A program made the translations under genes and the position numbers. Below are positions 23,612-32,573 of a DNA stretch of 38,049 bases, one piece after another. How positions within the stretch are numbered: the first letter of the stretch is position 1; each line of letters begins with the position of its first letter. Below the pieces are notes generated by a model, which worked only from the letters and a program-made list of their open reading frames with translations, was not told the DNA's origin and did not search any database. The stretch spans positions 1 through 38,049 of the forward strand of contig JAUNPJ010000035.1 of NCBI GenBank assembly GCA_030536755.1, written 5' to 3'. The stretch comes from Eubacteriales bacterium (lineage in GTDB: Bacteria > Bacillota > Clostridia > Lachnospirales > Lachnospiraceae).

Positions 23612-25705
23612 CTAGTTTTCTTCTCCCTCTGCATCCAATGCAGCTTTCGCAGCAATCTCTCTCTCCTGAATATCATTCGGAGCCTGCTCATAACGTGCAA
23701 ATTCATACTCAAAGGAACCGCTTCCGCCAGTCATGGAGCGAAGATCTGTAGAGTATCCATAAATCTCCAGCTGCGGCACATCTGCTTCAATAATCTGGTT
23801 GCCATTGTGGTCTGGATTCATACCAAGCACACGTCCACGGCGTTTGTTCAGATCACCCATAACATCACCGGTAAATTTATCTGGTACCGTTACTTTCATA
23901 GAAACGATCGGCTCAAGCAGAACAGGACTTGCATCCATAAAGCCTTTCTTAAATGCAAGAACAGTAGCCATCTTAAATGCCATCTCAGAAGAGTCAACGG
24001 TGTGGTAAGAACCATCGTATAACGTAGCTTTTACGCCAACAACCGGATATCCTGCCAGAGGTCCTTTCAGAACGCATTCCTGCAGACCTTTTTCCACAGC
24101 AGGGAAGTAGTTCTTCGGAACAGCACCGCCTACGACAATCTGTTCAAACTCAAATGGAGTTTCCAGATCACCAAGCGGCTCAAATTTCATCTTAACATGA
24201 CCATACTGTCCATGTCCGCCGGACTGTTTCTTATGCTTGCCTTCTACGTCAGAAGACTTGCGGATTGTCTCACGGAATGCAACTCTCGGTTTGTCAAGAT
24301 CTACATCTACTTTGTATCTCTCAGCCAGCTTGCTGCAGATAATCTCCAGGTGCTGGTCACCCATACCATATAACAATGTCTGACGGTTTGCTGCATCGTT
24401 GACGTTGCGGATCGTCAGATCCTCATCCATCATCTTAGCCAGAGCCTGGGAAATCTTATCTACGTCAGCTTTATTCTTTGTCTTATATCTCTTATAAGTA
24501 TAAGGTGTGGAAATCACTGCACGCGGATAAATCACAGGCATTGCTTTTGTAGAAAGAGTATCACCTGTCTTTACGCGAACCAGCTTACCGATCGCAGCAA
24601 TATCTCCTGCATGCACTTCAGGAACCTCCAGAGGTTTATTTCCTTCCAGAACATACAGCTTGCTCAGTTTCTCTTCGCAGTCACGCTCTGCATCATATAA
24701 AACGTCTGTATTTTTGATAACGCCGGAGCAAACCTTGATCATCGAATATTTACCGATGAACGGATCCACAATTGTCTTGAATACATATGCAGATTTTGCT
24801 TTCGTGAAATCATAATTTGCTTCAAAGATTTCATTTGTCTTCTGATTCAGTCCGTTGCATGGACGTTTGTCAGCACTTGGGAAATATCCAATAATATCAT
24901 CCAGAAGATTGGAAACGCCTCTCAACTCAGTCGGTGCACCCATACATACCGGTACAATACTTCCATCCTGTACATTCGTAGCCAAAGCAGCAGAAATCTC
25001 TGTGATAGAGAATTCATCTCCCTCAAAGTAACGATCCATGAACTCTTCACTCGTCTCTGCCACAGATTCCAGAAGGACTTCACGGTATTTATCCAGATAT
25101 TCCTGAGAGTATTCCGGTACCGGGCATTCCTGTTTGCCGCCCTTATCGATAAACTTACGTCCGGCTTTCTTGACAACATTTACATATCCTACAAATTTAC
25201 CATCCTCACGAATTGGGAAATGAAGAGGCGCAATTCTCTTGCCATAAAGTTCTGTCAGATCTTCTACAACCTTACGGTAGCTGACATCATCCTGATCCAT
25301 ACCAGTTACGAAAATCATTCTTGGAAGTTTATATTTCTCACAGATATCCCATGCCTTCTGTGTTCCAACCTGAACACCGGCTTTGCCGGAGACAACAATC
25401 ACTGCAGCGTCGGCTGCGCTCACGCCCTCTTCCATCTCACCGACAAAGTCAAAATAACCAGGAGTATCTAAAATATTAATTTTAAATTTATCCCAAACAA
25501 CCGGAACCAGAGATGTAGAAATGGAAAATCCTCTTTTAATCTCTTCCTTATCAAAATCACTCACTGTGTTTCCATCTGTTACTTTACCGAGACGGCTGGT
25601 CATACCGGACAAATATGCCATTGCCTCAGCCACAGTTGTTTTGCCTGCACCGCCGTGGCCTAACAGGACTACATTTCTAATTCGGTCAGTTCTAAAAACG
25701 TCCAT
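23612..25705 (-). CDS. EF-G-like translational GTPase (EF-G2 type)
   Basis: 697 residues from the ATG at 25705 (MDVFRTDRIR), with GGGAGG upstream; the frame to 25759 runs through the promoter. G1 is GHGGAGKTT, the form found in EF-G2 paralogues (canonical EF-G has AHxDAGKTT). G2 is KRGFSISTSLV and G3 is DTPGYFDF. G4 reads FVTGMDQDD where most translational GTPases have NKxD. Domains II-V follow, with SGGHGQYGHVKMKFEP in domain IV and a C-terminal EF-G fold to EYEFARYEQAP. Such paralogues are often separate from the str operon, as here, and may act in recycling or stress or under unknown conditions. It should not be called fusA without checking for a canonical copy elsewhere. Confidence 0.9.
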   Translation of the reverse strand: MDVFRTDRIRNVVLLGHGGAGKTTVAEAMAYLSGMTSRLGKVTDGNTVSDFDKEEIKRGFSISTSLVPVVWDKFKINILDTPGYFDFVGEMEEGVSAADAAVIVVSGKAGVQVGTQKAWDICEKYKLPRMIFVTGMDQDDVSYRKVVEDLTELYGKRIAPLHFPIREDGKFVGYVNVVKKAGRKFIDKGGKQECPVPEYSQEYLDKYREVLLESVAETSEEFMDRYFEGDEFSITEISAALATNVQDGSIVPVCMGAPTELRGVSNLLDDIIGYFPSADKRPCNGLNQKTNEIFEANYDFTKAKSAYVFKTIVDPFIGKYSMIKVCSGVIKNTDVLYDAERDCEEKLSKLYVLEGNKPLEVPEVHAGDIAAIGKLVRVKTGDTLSTKAMPVIYPRAVISTPYTYKRYKTKNKADVDKISQALAKMMDEDLTIRNVNDAANRQTLLYGMGDQHLEIICSKLAERYKVDVDLDKPRVAFRETIRKSSDVEGKHKKQSGGHGQYGHVKMKFEPLGDLETPFEFEQIVVGGAVPKNYFPAVEKGLQECVLKGPLAGYPVVGVKATLYDGSYHTVDSSEMAFKMATVLAFKKGFMDASPVLLEPIVSMKVTVPDKFTGDVMGDLNKRRGRVLGMNPDHNGNQIIEADVPQLEIYGYSTDLRSMTGGSGSFEYEFARYEQAPNDIQEREIAAKAALDAEGEEN

Positions 25706-25737
25706 ATGTAATACCTCCCTAAACTTAATATGTCCAT

Positions 25738-25766
25738 ATTGTACTAAATTTTTGAACACTATTCAA
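25738..25766 (-). promoter_or_regulatory. Promoter of the EF-G-like gene
   Basis: Minus-strand -35 TTGAAT (25761-25766), 17-bp spacer, and -10 TACAAT (25738-25743), just upstream of the GGGAGG site. I saw no clear terminator for the ECF operon between 25767 and 25885. Confidence 0.6.
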
Positions 25767-25885
25767 GCATTTTCGGTAAAATATACAAGTTTTTTTGAAC
25801 CTTTTATGGCAAAATGCAAAAATCCTTCCAATACAGGCTTTTCATGGGCCATAATCATGTGCAATTTCGTTGTTTTCCTATCACT

Positions 25886-27760
25886 TTATTTAATTTTTAC
25901 TGCCTTCACAGAAGAATATGCTCCATACACCTTCTTTCCGCCCACAGTTCTGTAGGCACGTACCTTATAATAATACGTCTTTCCTGTTGTCAGCTTCTTA
26001 TTCGTGCAGGATACAGTGCTTCCTTTCTTGATGGTTGTCACAAGGCTATATTTTCCATTTTTGCTGGATGCACGATAAACCTGATAGCCGGAGGCTAAGC
26101 TTACCTTTTTCCAGGTTAAGACAGCCTGTTTTCTACCTGCTTTGGCTGTAAGAGATGGTTTTGCCGGTTTTTTGATTGCTGCCTTTGCAGTCGTAACAGA
26201 AAAATTCTTTTCATACTGGCTCTGGATTGAGGTTCCCCATGTAGAGGAAACTGCCTGCACTCCATAATAGTACACACTTGCGGCAGTTACAGCAGAATCT
26301 TTATAAGTACATGCTGTTGTCTCCGCAATCTGCTTATAAGTGCGCTCTCCCTCTTTTCGACGGAGGATACGATACTTCTCGGCATACGGATATGCCTCCC
26401 AGGTAATAGATGCCGTACTGGCTGTCACCTGACTGCTTTTCAGCACTGGTTTTCCCGCTTCAAAATTACTCTTAAGATCTGCCCCTACGACTACATGGCA
26501 CACTGCTGAAAATTTACCATCAACCGTCAGACGAATATTCGTCTCACCCAGTGTGACCGGTGTCACCTTTCCGGATGCATCCACAGAAGCTACTTTGTCA
26601 TTGTCACTTTTCCATACCAGAGATTCTGCCTTCGCACCCTGCGGACTTAAAACATACTCCAGCTGGCGGGCACTTTCCCCCGTCTGAAAGCTGAAGGAAT
26701 CCGGTGTGAGCGTAACACCTTCCGCCGCAATCGGTTTCTCCAAAACTGTCACGGTACAGCTTGCAGACACACCATTAGAAGCTGTAACTCTCACAGATGC
26801 CGTTCCCACGCCAACAGGAGTGACCAGCCCTGCATTTACCGTTGCAACACTGTTATTGCTGGAACTCCAGGTCACATCCGCAGCTGCATCTGACGGTGAG
26901 ATCGTATAATTTAACTGCACCGGAGCATCTCCCGGATAAAAGCTCAGAGAACCGCTGCTCAGGCTGATGCTCTCCACCGGTTTCGGCAAACGTGCATTTG
27001 CATCCTGAAGAAGCGAAGTCGCCTCATAGACTTCATTTGATGTAGCGTCAATCGTAGTTAATACCGACAGCGCATACGCATATGCACTGTCCATTCCTGC
27101 CACTGAAGGCCATGATGTACGGCCCGCATTTGCTACTCCCATCGCCCGAATCAGAGCATCTTTATTGGCAGCAGTAAAATATGTTTTCTGTGTCGATGGA
27201 TCATATCCTGTGATATCAGACCCTCCGGTGACTGTAAACATGACACGCACCACAGAACCGTCCGAAGGCTTACTTCCCGAATTTCCCATTCCCACGTTCA
27301 TATAGGTATCATCCAGCTTATAGGTCCAGCCCGATGAGGAAATGTAAGAAAACTCTGTCAGATCAGGGGCATATTTATTGCTCGATTCCAATACATAGGG
27401 CTTCCCCTCCCAGTCTGTTGCATTTGCCAAAATATCCTGTATGCAGGAAGGAAGGCTGACATATCCACTGTCCACATTTTTAATTCCTTCCAGATACCAG
27501 CCAAAAGAAGAACTCTCTGTATACTGCAGGCTGACTCCATGTTCAGCTGCCGCACGAATCAGAACATCTGCTGTCGTCTCTCCGGAAGTAAATTCCACCT
27601 GCACAGGGTCCAGAATCATTCCCTGCCCAAGCGTACTCTTCTCAATACAAAGCGTCAGTGTATCTGCATACGCACTCACCTGAAAAACACCCATCACGCC
27701 GACTGCTGCACACGCAAACACGGCTGCCTGCTTCATCTTTTTCCAAAACTTTTCTTTCAT
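25886..27760 (-). CDS. Secreted DUF4430 protein with Big2 and FN3 domains
   Basis: 624 residues. Signal peptide (MKEKFWKKMKQAAVFACAAV, cleavage likely after SAYA). Residues about 33-185 are a DUF4430 domain, the family of the transcobalamin/intrinsic-factor C-terminal beta domain: VQVEFTSGETTADVLIRAA, FGWYLEGIKNVDSG and SSGWTYKLDD. After a linker (190-265) come two bacterial Ig-like (Big2) domains (about 267-345 and 350-430, each with a V-W-S-S/D-N/D core), then two fibronectin type III domains to the C-terminus (YYYKVRAYRTVGGKKVYG). The domain order suggests a ligand-capping module displayed on a surface stalk. Last gene of the ECF operon, 31 bases after the S component. The same FN3 tail occurs in the large protein at the right edge. 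Confidence 0.88.
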   Translation of the reverse strand: MKEKFWKKMKQAAVFACAAVGVMGVFQVSAYADTLTLCIEKSTLGQGMILDPVQVEFTSGETTADVLIRAAAEHGVSLQYTESSSFGWYLEGIKNVDSGYVSLPSCIQDILANATDWEGKPYVLESSNKYAPDLTEFSYISSSGWTYKLDDTYMNVGMGNSGSKPSDGSVVRVMFTVTGGSDITGYDPSTQKTYFTAANKDALIRAMGVANAGRTSWPSVAGMDSAYAYALSVLTTIDATSNEVYEATSLLQDANARLPKPVESISLSSGSLSFYPGDAPVQLNYTISPSDAAADVTWSSSNNSVATVNAGLVTPVGVGTASVRVTASNGVSASCTVTVLEKPIAAEGVTLTPDSFSFQTGESARQLEYVLSPQGAKAESLVWKSDNDKVASVDASGKVTPVTLGETNIRLTVDGKFSAVCHVVVGADLKSNFEAGKPVLKSSQVTASTASITWEAYPYAEKYRILRRKEGERTYKQIAETTACTYKDSAVTAASVYYYGVQAVSSTWGTSIQSQYEKNFSVTTAKAAIKKPAKPSLTAKAGRKQAVLTWKKVSLASGYQVYRASSKNGKYSLVTTIKKGSTVSCTNKKLTTGKTYYYKVRAYRTVGGKKVYGAYSSVKAVKIK

Positions 27761-27791
27761 ACTCTCACTCCTATTCGTTTTATCATTATTT

Positions 27792-28667
27792 TTATCTCTG
27801 AATCAGCCCATACTTTCTCTTGATTCGTTCCAGCTTCTCCAGAAGCGGTCGGCTCATAAACCACAGAAAAATGACGGTGGAGGTCGCCTGCACCAGATCC
27901 ACCGGAGCACCGGAGATGTAAAACGCAATCAGGCTCTTCTTCGTGATATATCCATACGACATCAGAATCGCCGCCGGATTCATGATTCCTCCGAAGATAA
28001 AAAATACACTCAGAAATCCATAGATGCACAAGTGAAGTTTCTTCGCTTTCAAAATACCTTTCTGGAACAAAATGCCCGCCAGAAAACCGATCATCCCATA
28101 GGAAAACATCTGCCATGGTGTCCACGGTCCCTGTCCAAAAAACATATTGGAGACCATCATGATCATGCAGCCCACCAAAAATCCCGCCTCACCCCCAAAG
28201 GATATCCCTGTGAGAATGACAACCGCCGCAATCGGCTTAAAGCTCGGCACCATAAAAAACGCTGCACGCCCTGCCACTCCGATTGCCGCAAGCACTGCGA
28301 TCACCATGATTTCCCTGGCCTGAGGTTTTCTTCCCTCAAAGACCAGGAAAAACGGCACCATGGAAAACAGAATGACCAAAAGACTGAATAACAAATATTT
28401 TCTTCCATGATAGACCCTCACTGAAAGATACAAGATCAAAGGAACCGTCAGTGCAAACAAAATCAGTGCAATCCAGGTGCGCTTTTCTACCCGGCCCTTG
28501 TGAATCGGCTGAATGATCAGACCATCTTCACGAAACTCATACTCTTCATATTCCGTTTCAGAAACAGAACAGTTCCCTGTCCCGTCCCTCCCATACCTGC
28601 CATTGTTACTGTCTGCTCTGTTCCAGAAACGGTCTATAAACTGATCTAACTCAGTTTCTGTAAACAT
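27792..28667 (-). CDS. ECF transporter substrate-binding (S) component
   Basis: 291 residues. The core (about 118-285) has six membrane segments and the family pattern AVLAAIGVAGRAAFFMVPSF, FKPIAAVVILTGISFGGEAGF, SNMFFGQGPWTPWQMFSYG and GFLAGILF, as in S components of the CbrT-like cobalamin group. That substrate group is inferred from remembered sequence style and from the DUF4430 neighbours. The N-terminus has an unusual extra part: a hydrophilic acidic stretch (1-62) and two membrane segments (65-86 and 91-110) before the core. It overlaps the ATPase gene by 22 bp. S components give specificity and bind EcfT-EcfA to import the vitamin. It sits in the cytoplasmic membrane. Confidence 0.88.
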   Translation of the reverse strand: MFTETELDQFIDRFWNRADSNNGRYGRDGTGNCSVSETEYEEYEFREDGLIIQPIHKGRVEKRTWIALILFALTVPLILYLSVRVYHGRKYLLFSLLVILFSMVPFFLVFEGRKPQAREIMVIAVLAAIGVAGRAAFFMVPSFKPIAAVVILTGISFGGEAGFLVGCMIMMVSNMFFGQGPWTPWQMFSYGMIGFLAGILFQKGILKAKKLHLCIYGFLSVFFIFGGIMNPAAILMSYGYITKKSLIAFYISGAPVDLVQATSTVIFLWFMSRPLLEKLERIKRKYGLIQR

Positions 28668-30343
28668 GCTGCCACCTCCTTTGCTGTGACAGCATGCGGA
28701 AAATACTTTCTTGCCATACGGTTGGCTGCTGTCGTATAGAAATTGTTTCCGGCAAAAAATTCTCTGGCCGGCTTACTGGTCACAATGCTTCCCTGAAAGA
28801 ACAGACCAACCCGGTCTGCATACTCAGCCACAAATTCCACATCATGCGAAATCAGAAGAATCGTAATGCCATGTGCCTGCAGACGCTTGAGGATTCCTCC
28901 CAATTCCTGCTTGTACTCTGCATCCAGTCCCTTCGTGGCCTCATCAAGCAGAAGAATCCTGGGCCTTAGCAGCAGCACTTTCGCAAGTGCCAGCCTCTGC
29001 TGTTCCCCACCGCTCAGATCATACGGATGACGATCCAGCAGTCCTTCCAGCTTTGTCAGACTCACAATTCCCTCGATTGCTTCCGCCTTCTTCATTTCTA
29101 TCGGATATTCCTCCGATTGCTTCTCCTTTTTACCTCCTATGATCGAATAGAGATCCTCACGAACTGTCTTCTTGATAAACATACTCTGTGGGTTCTGCGG
29201 CAAAATGCCCAGATACCCCCGATACAGTTCCCGATCGGAATAAGAACGGATATCTCTGCCTCCAATCAGAATCTTTCCGCGATACGGCTTTCTCACCCTG
29301 CTGATGAGAGACAGCACCGTACTTTTTCCGGTGCCATTCCCGCCTACCAGCGCATAAAACTCCCCCGCCCTGACTTCCATGGAAAAATCCTGCACCACAT
29401 CCCTTCCGTTTTTCTCATAACGAAACCAGAGTTCTCTTGCTTCGATGATATTCGGTCTGTCATTCTCCTTCTTCGTTAGTAAATCTGCAGAAACACCCGC
29501 ATCAATCCGTTTTTTCTGGCAGATTCTATCCAGCCATCTTCGTCCCTCACTGACAGTCAGCGGACAGGGCTCTTCACTGTCTGCCTCCGCATAGATCCGC
29601 ATGGGAGCAGGCATAGAGAGAAACATCCCCTGATCTTTTTTCTTCAGTTCCTCCCCCACCTGCCTCGGCTTTCCCTCACAGATGATTTCACCTTTATCCA
29701 TCACAAACACCCGGTCTGCCCAGGGAATGACATCCTCAAGCCGATGCTCCGTCAGGATCACCGTTGTCCCAATGTCACGGTTAATCTTCTTCACCGTCTC
29801 CAGAAAATCCGAAGCCGCAATCGGATCCAGCTGTGACGTCGGTTCATCCAAAATCAAAAGTCTCGGATGCATAGCCATGACCGCCGCCAGATTTAGAAGC
29901 TGCTTCTGGCCTCCTGACAGTTCTGTCACATTTTTGTAAAACCACTGGTGGATTCCGAAATAGCTCGCCATCTCCGCCACGCGAAGACGTATCGTGGCAT
30001 TGTCATAACCAAGACTTTCCAGTCCAAAGGCAAGCTCATGCCATACCTTATCCGTCACAATCTGGTTCTCCGGATTTTGCAGCACATATCCAATCTCCTG
30101 GCTCTGCACCCGCTGCTCAATGGTATCCATCGGTCTCTGACAATATATAATTTCTCCTTCCTTCGTTCCGTGAGGGGACAGAACCGTCTTAAAATGACGA
30201 AGCAGCGTACTCTTTCCACATCCGCTCCTGCCGCACAAAACGTTCAGACTTCCCTCCTGTATGTCCATATTTATATGATGTAGCGACTCCCGGTCTGTAT
30301 CTGGATAGGAAAAGCTGAAATTCTTTACTTCTATCAGATTCAC
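28646..30343 (-). CDS. ECF transporter ATPase, two fused domains
   Basis: 565 residues with two complete nucleotide-binding domains in one chain, replacing the usual separate EcfA1 and EcfA2. The first has Walker A GRSGCGKST, signature LSGGQKQLL, Walker B LLILDEPTSQLD and H-loop TEHRLED. The second starts near residue 300 and has Walker A GGNGTGKST, signature LSGGEQQRL, Walker B LLLDEATKGLD and H-loop SHDVEF. It hydrolyses ATP to drive the ECF transporter. Its start overlaps the EcfT stop (ATGA) and its end overlaps the S component by 22 bp, which implies coupled translation and fixed stoichiometry. A dedicated fused ATPase means this is a stand-alone (group I-type) ECF system. Confidence 0.95.
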   Translation of the reverse strand: MNLIEVKNFSFSYPDTDRESLHHINMDIQEGSLNVLCGRSGCGKSTLLRHFKTVLSPHGTKEGEIIYCQRPMDTIEQRVQSQEIGYVLQNPENQIVTDKVWHELAFGLESLGYDNATIRLRVAEMASYFGIHQWFYKNVTELSGGQKQLLNLAAVMAMHPRLLILDEPTSQLDPIAASDFLETVKKINRDIGTTVILTEHRLEDVIPWADRVFVMDKGEIICEGKPRQVGEELKKKDQGMFLSMPAPMRIYAEADSEEPCPLTVSEGRRWLDRICQKKRIDAGVSADLLTKKENDRPNIIEARELWFRYEKNGRDVVQDFSMEVRAGEFYALVGGNGTGKSTVLSLISRVRKPYRGKILIGGRDIRSYSDRELYRGYLGILPQNPQSMFIKKTVREDLYSIIGGKKEKQSEEYPIEMKKAEAIEGIVSLTKLEGLLDRHPYDLSGGEQQRLALAKVLLLRPRILLLDEATKGLDAEYKQELGGILKRLQAHGITILLISHDVEFVAEYADRVGLFFQGSIVTSKPAREFFAGNNFYTTAANRMARKYFPHAVTAKEVAACLQKLS

Positions 30344-31362
30344 GGCTCTGTTCCTCCTTCTTTTGCAATCTCTTCATACATCTGCCGATAAGTAAGCGTC
30401 ATCTCATTTCCAATATAACTGCGGCTCCTTTTCATAGCCAGTGCTTCCGCCACATCCAGAAGCAGGGGCATCAGACAGAAAAATCCAAAGCACACATAGA
30501 CCGCCAGCGCCAATGCCAGGTCGCAGGATACCTGCGCCGTTTTTCCCTGTACCACAATACCGGCAAGCAAGATCCTTGGATTATACTGGGCAAAAGCCGC
30601 CCCCTGGCTGCATCCGATGATCATGACTGCTGACAATGCCAGCATGGTGCCCAGAAGAACTCTGTCCCTTTTCGTAAAACGATAAATAGAAAATGCGGTT
30701 CTTCCCGGCAGGCCATATCCTCTGCTCTTCATGGAATCCGCCGTCTCAATGGCATTTTCCAGCGCCCATGTAACAAGAATGGAGACCATATTCAACGCAT
30801 ACCGGATTTTCTTCATCCGCTTTCCGTTGCTTACATCCATCCCCACACATTTCTGCCCGTTTCGAATCACCTTCATCTGTGCGGTAAAACGCGGCACAAA
30901 CCGAAGTGCCATGGACAACATCAGAGAAAGAGCCGGTATCACCCTGCCAAACAGATAAATAAACTTGTCACTTGTCATCACTTTGTTGTAGCACGAAAAC
31001 CATAAAATCACGATAAAAAGCACACAGCCCAGCACAATACCATAGACCAGTGCCTCCAAAGTCACCCAGTTACCGCTGCTCTCGATATAGAGAAGAGGCG
31101 TAACGCCATAATGGTTGAACATGGGATTGAGCAAAGCCACAATCACCAGTGACGGAAGCGTCACCAGAAAATTCATTTTTAAGATCTGTCTGATTCCACA
31201 CAGCCACATCGCATAGGCAATCGCTGACAAAAAAGAGATTACAAGAAAAACAGGATGCTGCACAAACATCGTAAAGCCCAGAACCACAGCAAAATAGAAA
31301 AAATTCAACACAGGATGGCATCTTGAAAACGCATCGCCCCTGTCTCTTGCCTCATCATTCAT
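30340..31362 (-). CDS. ECF transporter transmembrane component EcfT
   Basis: 340 residues with five to eight membrane segments. The N-terminal HPVLNFFYFAVVLGFTMFVQHP is typical of EcfT/CbiQ proteins. The coupling-helix signature is present as SMKSRGYGLPGRTAF (the x-R-G motif that contacts the ATPase), preceded by the other helix with an ARG-like element (QMKVIRNGQKCVGMDVSNG region). The C-terminus is extended and basic, and ends with a soluble stretch (LTYRQMYEEIAKEGG). Its start overlaps the lipoprotein stop by eight bases. It joins the S component to the fused ATPase in the membrane. Confidence 0.93.
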   Translation of the reverse strand: MNDEARDRGDAFSRCHPVLNFFYFAVVLGFTMFVQHPVFLVISFLSAIAYAMWLCGIRQILKMNFLVTLPSLVIVALLNPMFNHYGVTPLLYIESSGNWVTLEALVYGIVLGCVLFIVILWFSCYNKVMTSDKFIYLFGRVIPALSLMLSMALRFVPRFTAQMKVIRNGQKCVGMDVSNGKRMKKIRYALNMVSILVTWALENAIETADSMKSRGYGLPGRTAFSIYRFTKRDRVLLGTMLALSAVMIIGCSQGAAFAQYNPRILLAGIVVQGKTAQVSCDLALALAVYVCFGFFCLMPLLLDVAEALAMKRSRSYIGNEMTLTYRQMYEEIAKEGGTEP

Positions 31363-32557
31363 AATACTGGTCCCCTACATCCGAACCAAGCGTACAGGTA
31401 TATCTCCACTGAATGACATCGCCGTCTTCGAGTGTATAGCTGGAGCATCCATAGTTTGGATACCAGCCGTTTACGTTGTACATCCATCCGGAATTCTGGC
31501 CGCAGTCAAACTCATACAGGTTGTTGATGCCCTCCACATAATAACTGTTGTACATCGGTGTCCAGCTGGACTCCATCTGAATCCCTGTCTCATTGCAGAC
31601 ACGCTTGAGCACATCAAAAACCGTCTCTCCCTGCGTAAATTCTACCTGTGATTCATAAAGAATCCAGCCATCCGAAGGAACAAACTCCGCCTTCGAAGAT
31701 TTCAGATCATCCCAGTTATCCAGAATCGTCTGACAGTCAATCGAAATCGTACAGGTCAGAGCATTACTCTGCGTATCGTCCATATCCTCCGAAGAATCCT
31801 CTCCTACAGAGTCTGTCTGTTCATCAGATGAGGTATCATTGTCCTGTGAACCTTCCTGTGTGGTCTCTTTTTTCTTCTTTTCCGAATTGTCATCCGCCTT
31901 CTCATCATCCGAAGAACCTGTTGTAGAGCCACCGACCAGATAAAATCCCTCTCCTACCTGTGTTACCGAAAACGTAATGGAAGATACTTCTCCATCCTTT
32001 CCATTCACCGTCTCAATCACGGCGTCATCCAGCTTATAGAGAGCAGAATCCTTATAGACGCAAAACAGCACTTTATCGGCATCCCACTGCTCGTTCAGTG
32101 TGACTGTCAGTCTCGCCGGTGCCGCCATATTCATCTCCTGCGTGGTAATGGCAAGTGCATAAGGAGCATTGTTGGCAGCTTTCTTCACTTGTTCGGTACC
32201 TTCCTCACTTATCTTGACAAGCAGACGCTGCTTTTGTGGGTTCTGCACCTTCTTTCCCTCATACGCCCATTGATATTGGATTCCATCCTCTGTCTTACCA
32301 TTAAAATAGAAGATCCCCTGCTTTCCTGCGATGGTTGCCATCTGCGCTTCTGTAATCACTCCATCCTTCGGAATCTCATTTTTCTCCTTCAAAGGTTCCA
32401 CATCTTCTGTGCTCTCTTCGTCTTCCTCCATGGCATCCGCCACTTCTTTGGTAATCTGCGGGACATCACTTGTGCCCTGACTCTGACAGCCGGTCAGAAA
32501 CACCAGGCACAGCAGCAGGCTGCATATCCTGAGCACGATACTTCTTCGTCTGTTCAT
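31355..32557 (-). CDS. DUF4430 lipoprotein (transcobalamin beta domain-like)
   Basis: 400 residues. The N-terminus is a lipoprotein signal with lipobox VFLTGC, so the protein is tethered outside the membrane. Residues 55-215 form a beta-rich domain (KQGIFYFNGKTEDGIQYQW; LTVTLNEQWDADKVLFCVYK). A highly acidic Ser/Asp/Glu linker follows (about 216-265). The C-terminal 130 residues are a clear DUF4430 domain: VEFTQGETVFDVLKRVC, YYVEGINNLYEFDCGQNSGW and WYPNYGCSSYTLEDGDVIQW. In intrinsic factor and transcobalamin the equivalent domain caps the vitamin. Located between the toroid protein (16 bases upstream) and EcfT, so likely the membrane-proximal receptor. Ligand not proven. Confidence 0.9.
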   Translation of the reverse strand: MNRRRSIVLRICSLLLCLVFLTGCQSQGTSDVPQITKEVADAMEEDEESTEDVEPLKEKNEIPKDGVITEAQMATIAGKQGIFYFNGKTEDGIQYQWAYEGKKVQNPQKQRLLVKISEEGTEQVKKAANNAPYALAITTQEMNMAAPARLTVTLNEQWDADKVLFCVYKDSALYKLDDAVIETVNGKDGEVSSITFSVTQVGEGFYLVGGSTTGSSDDEKADDNSEKKKKETTQEGSQDNDTSSDEQTDSVGEDSSEDMDDTQSNALTCTISIDCQTILDNWDDLKSSKAEFVPSDGWILYESQVEFTQGETVFDVLKRVCNETGIQMESSWTPMYNSYYVEGINNLYEFDCGQNSGWMYNVNGWYPNYGCSSYTLEDGDVIQWRYTCTLGSDVGDQYYE

Positions 32558-32573
32558 AAACTTCTCCCTCTTT

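Noticed and set aside
22558-23712. Minus-strand 384-residue ORF
   Set aside because: Antisense to the membrane protein gene, crossing a 16-bp terminator and the EF-G stop. No ribosome site.
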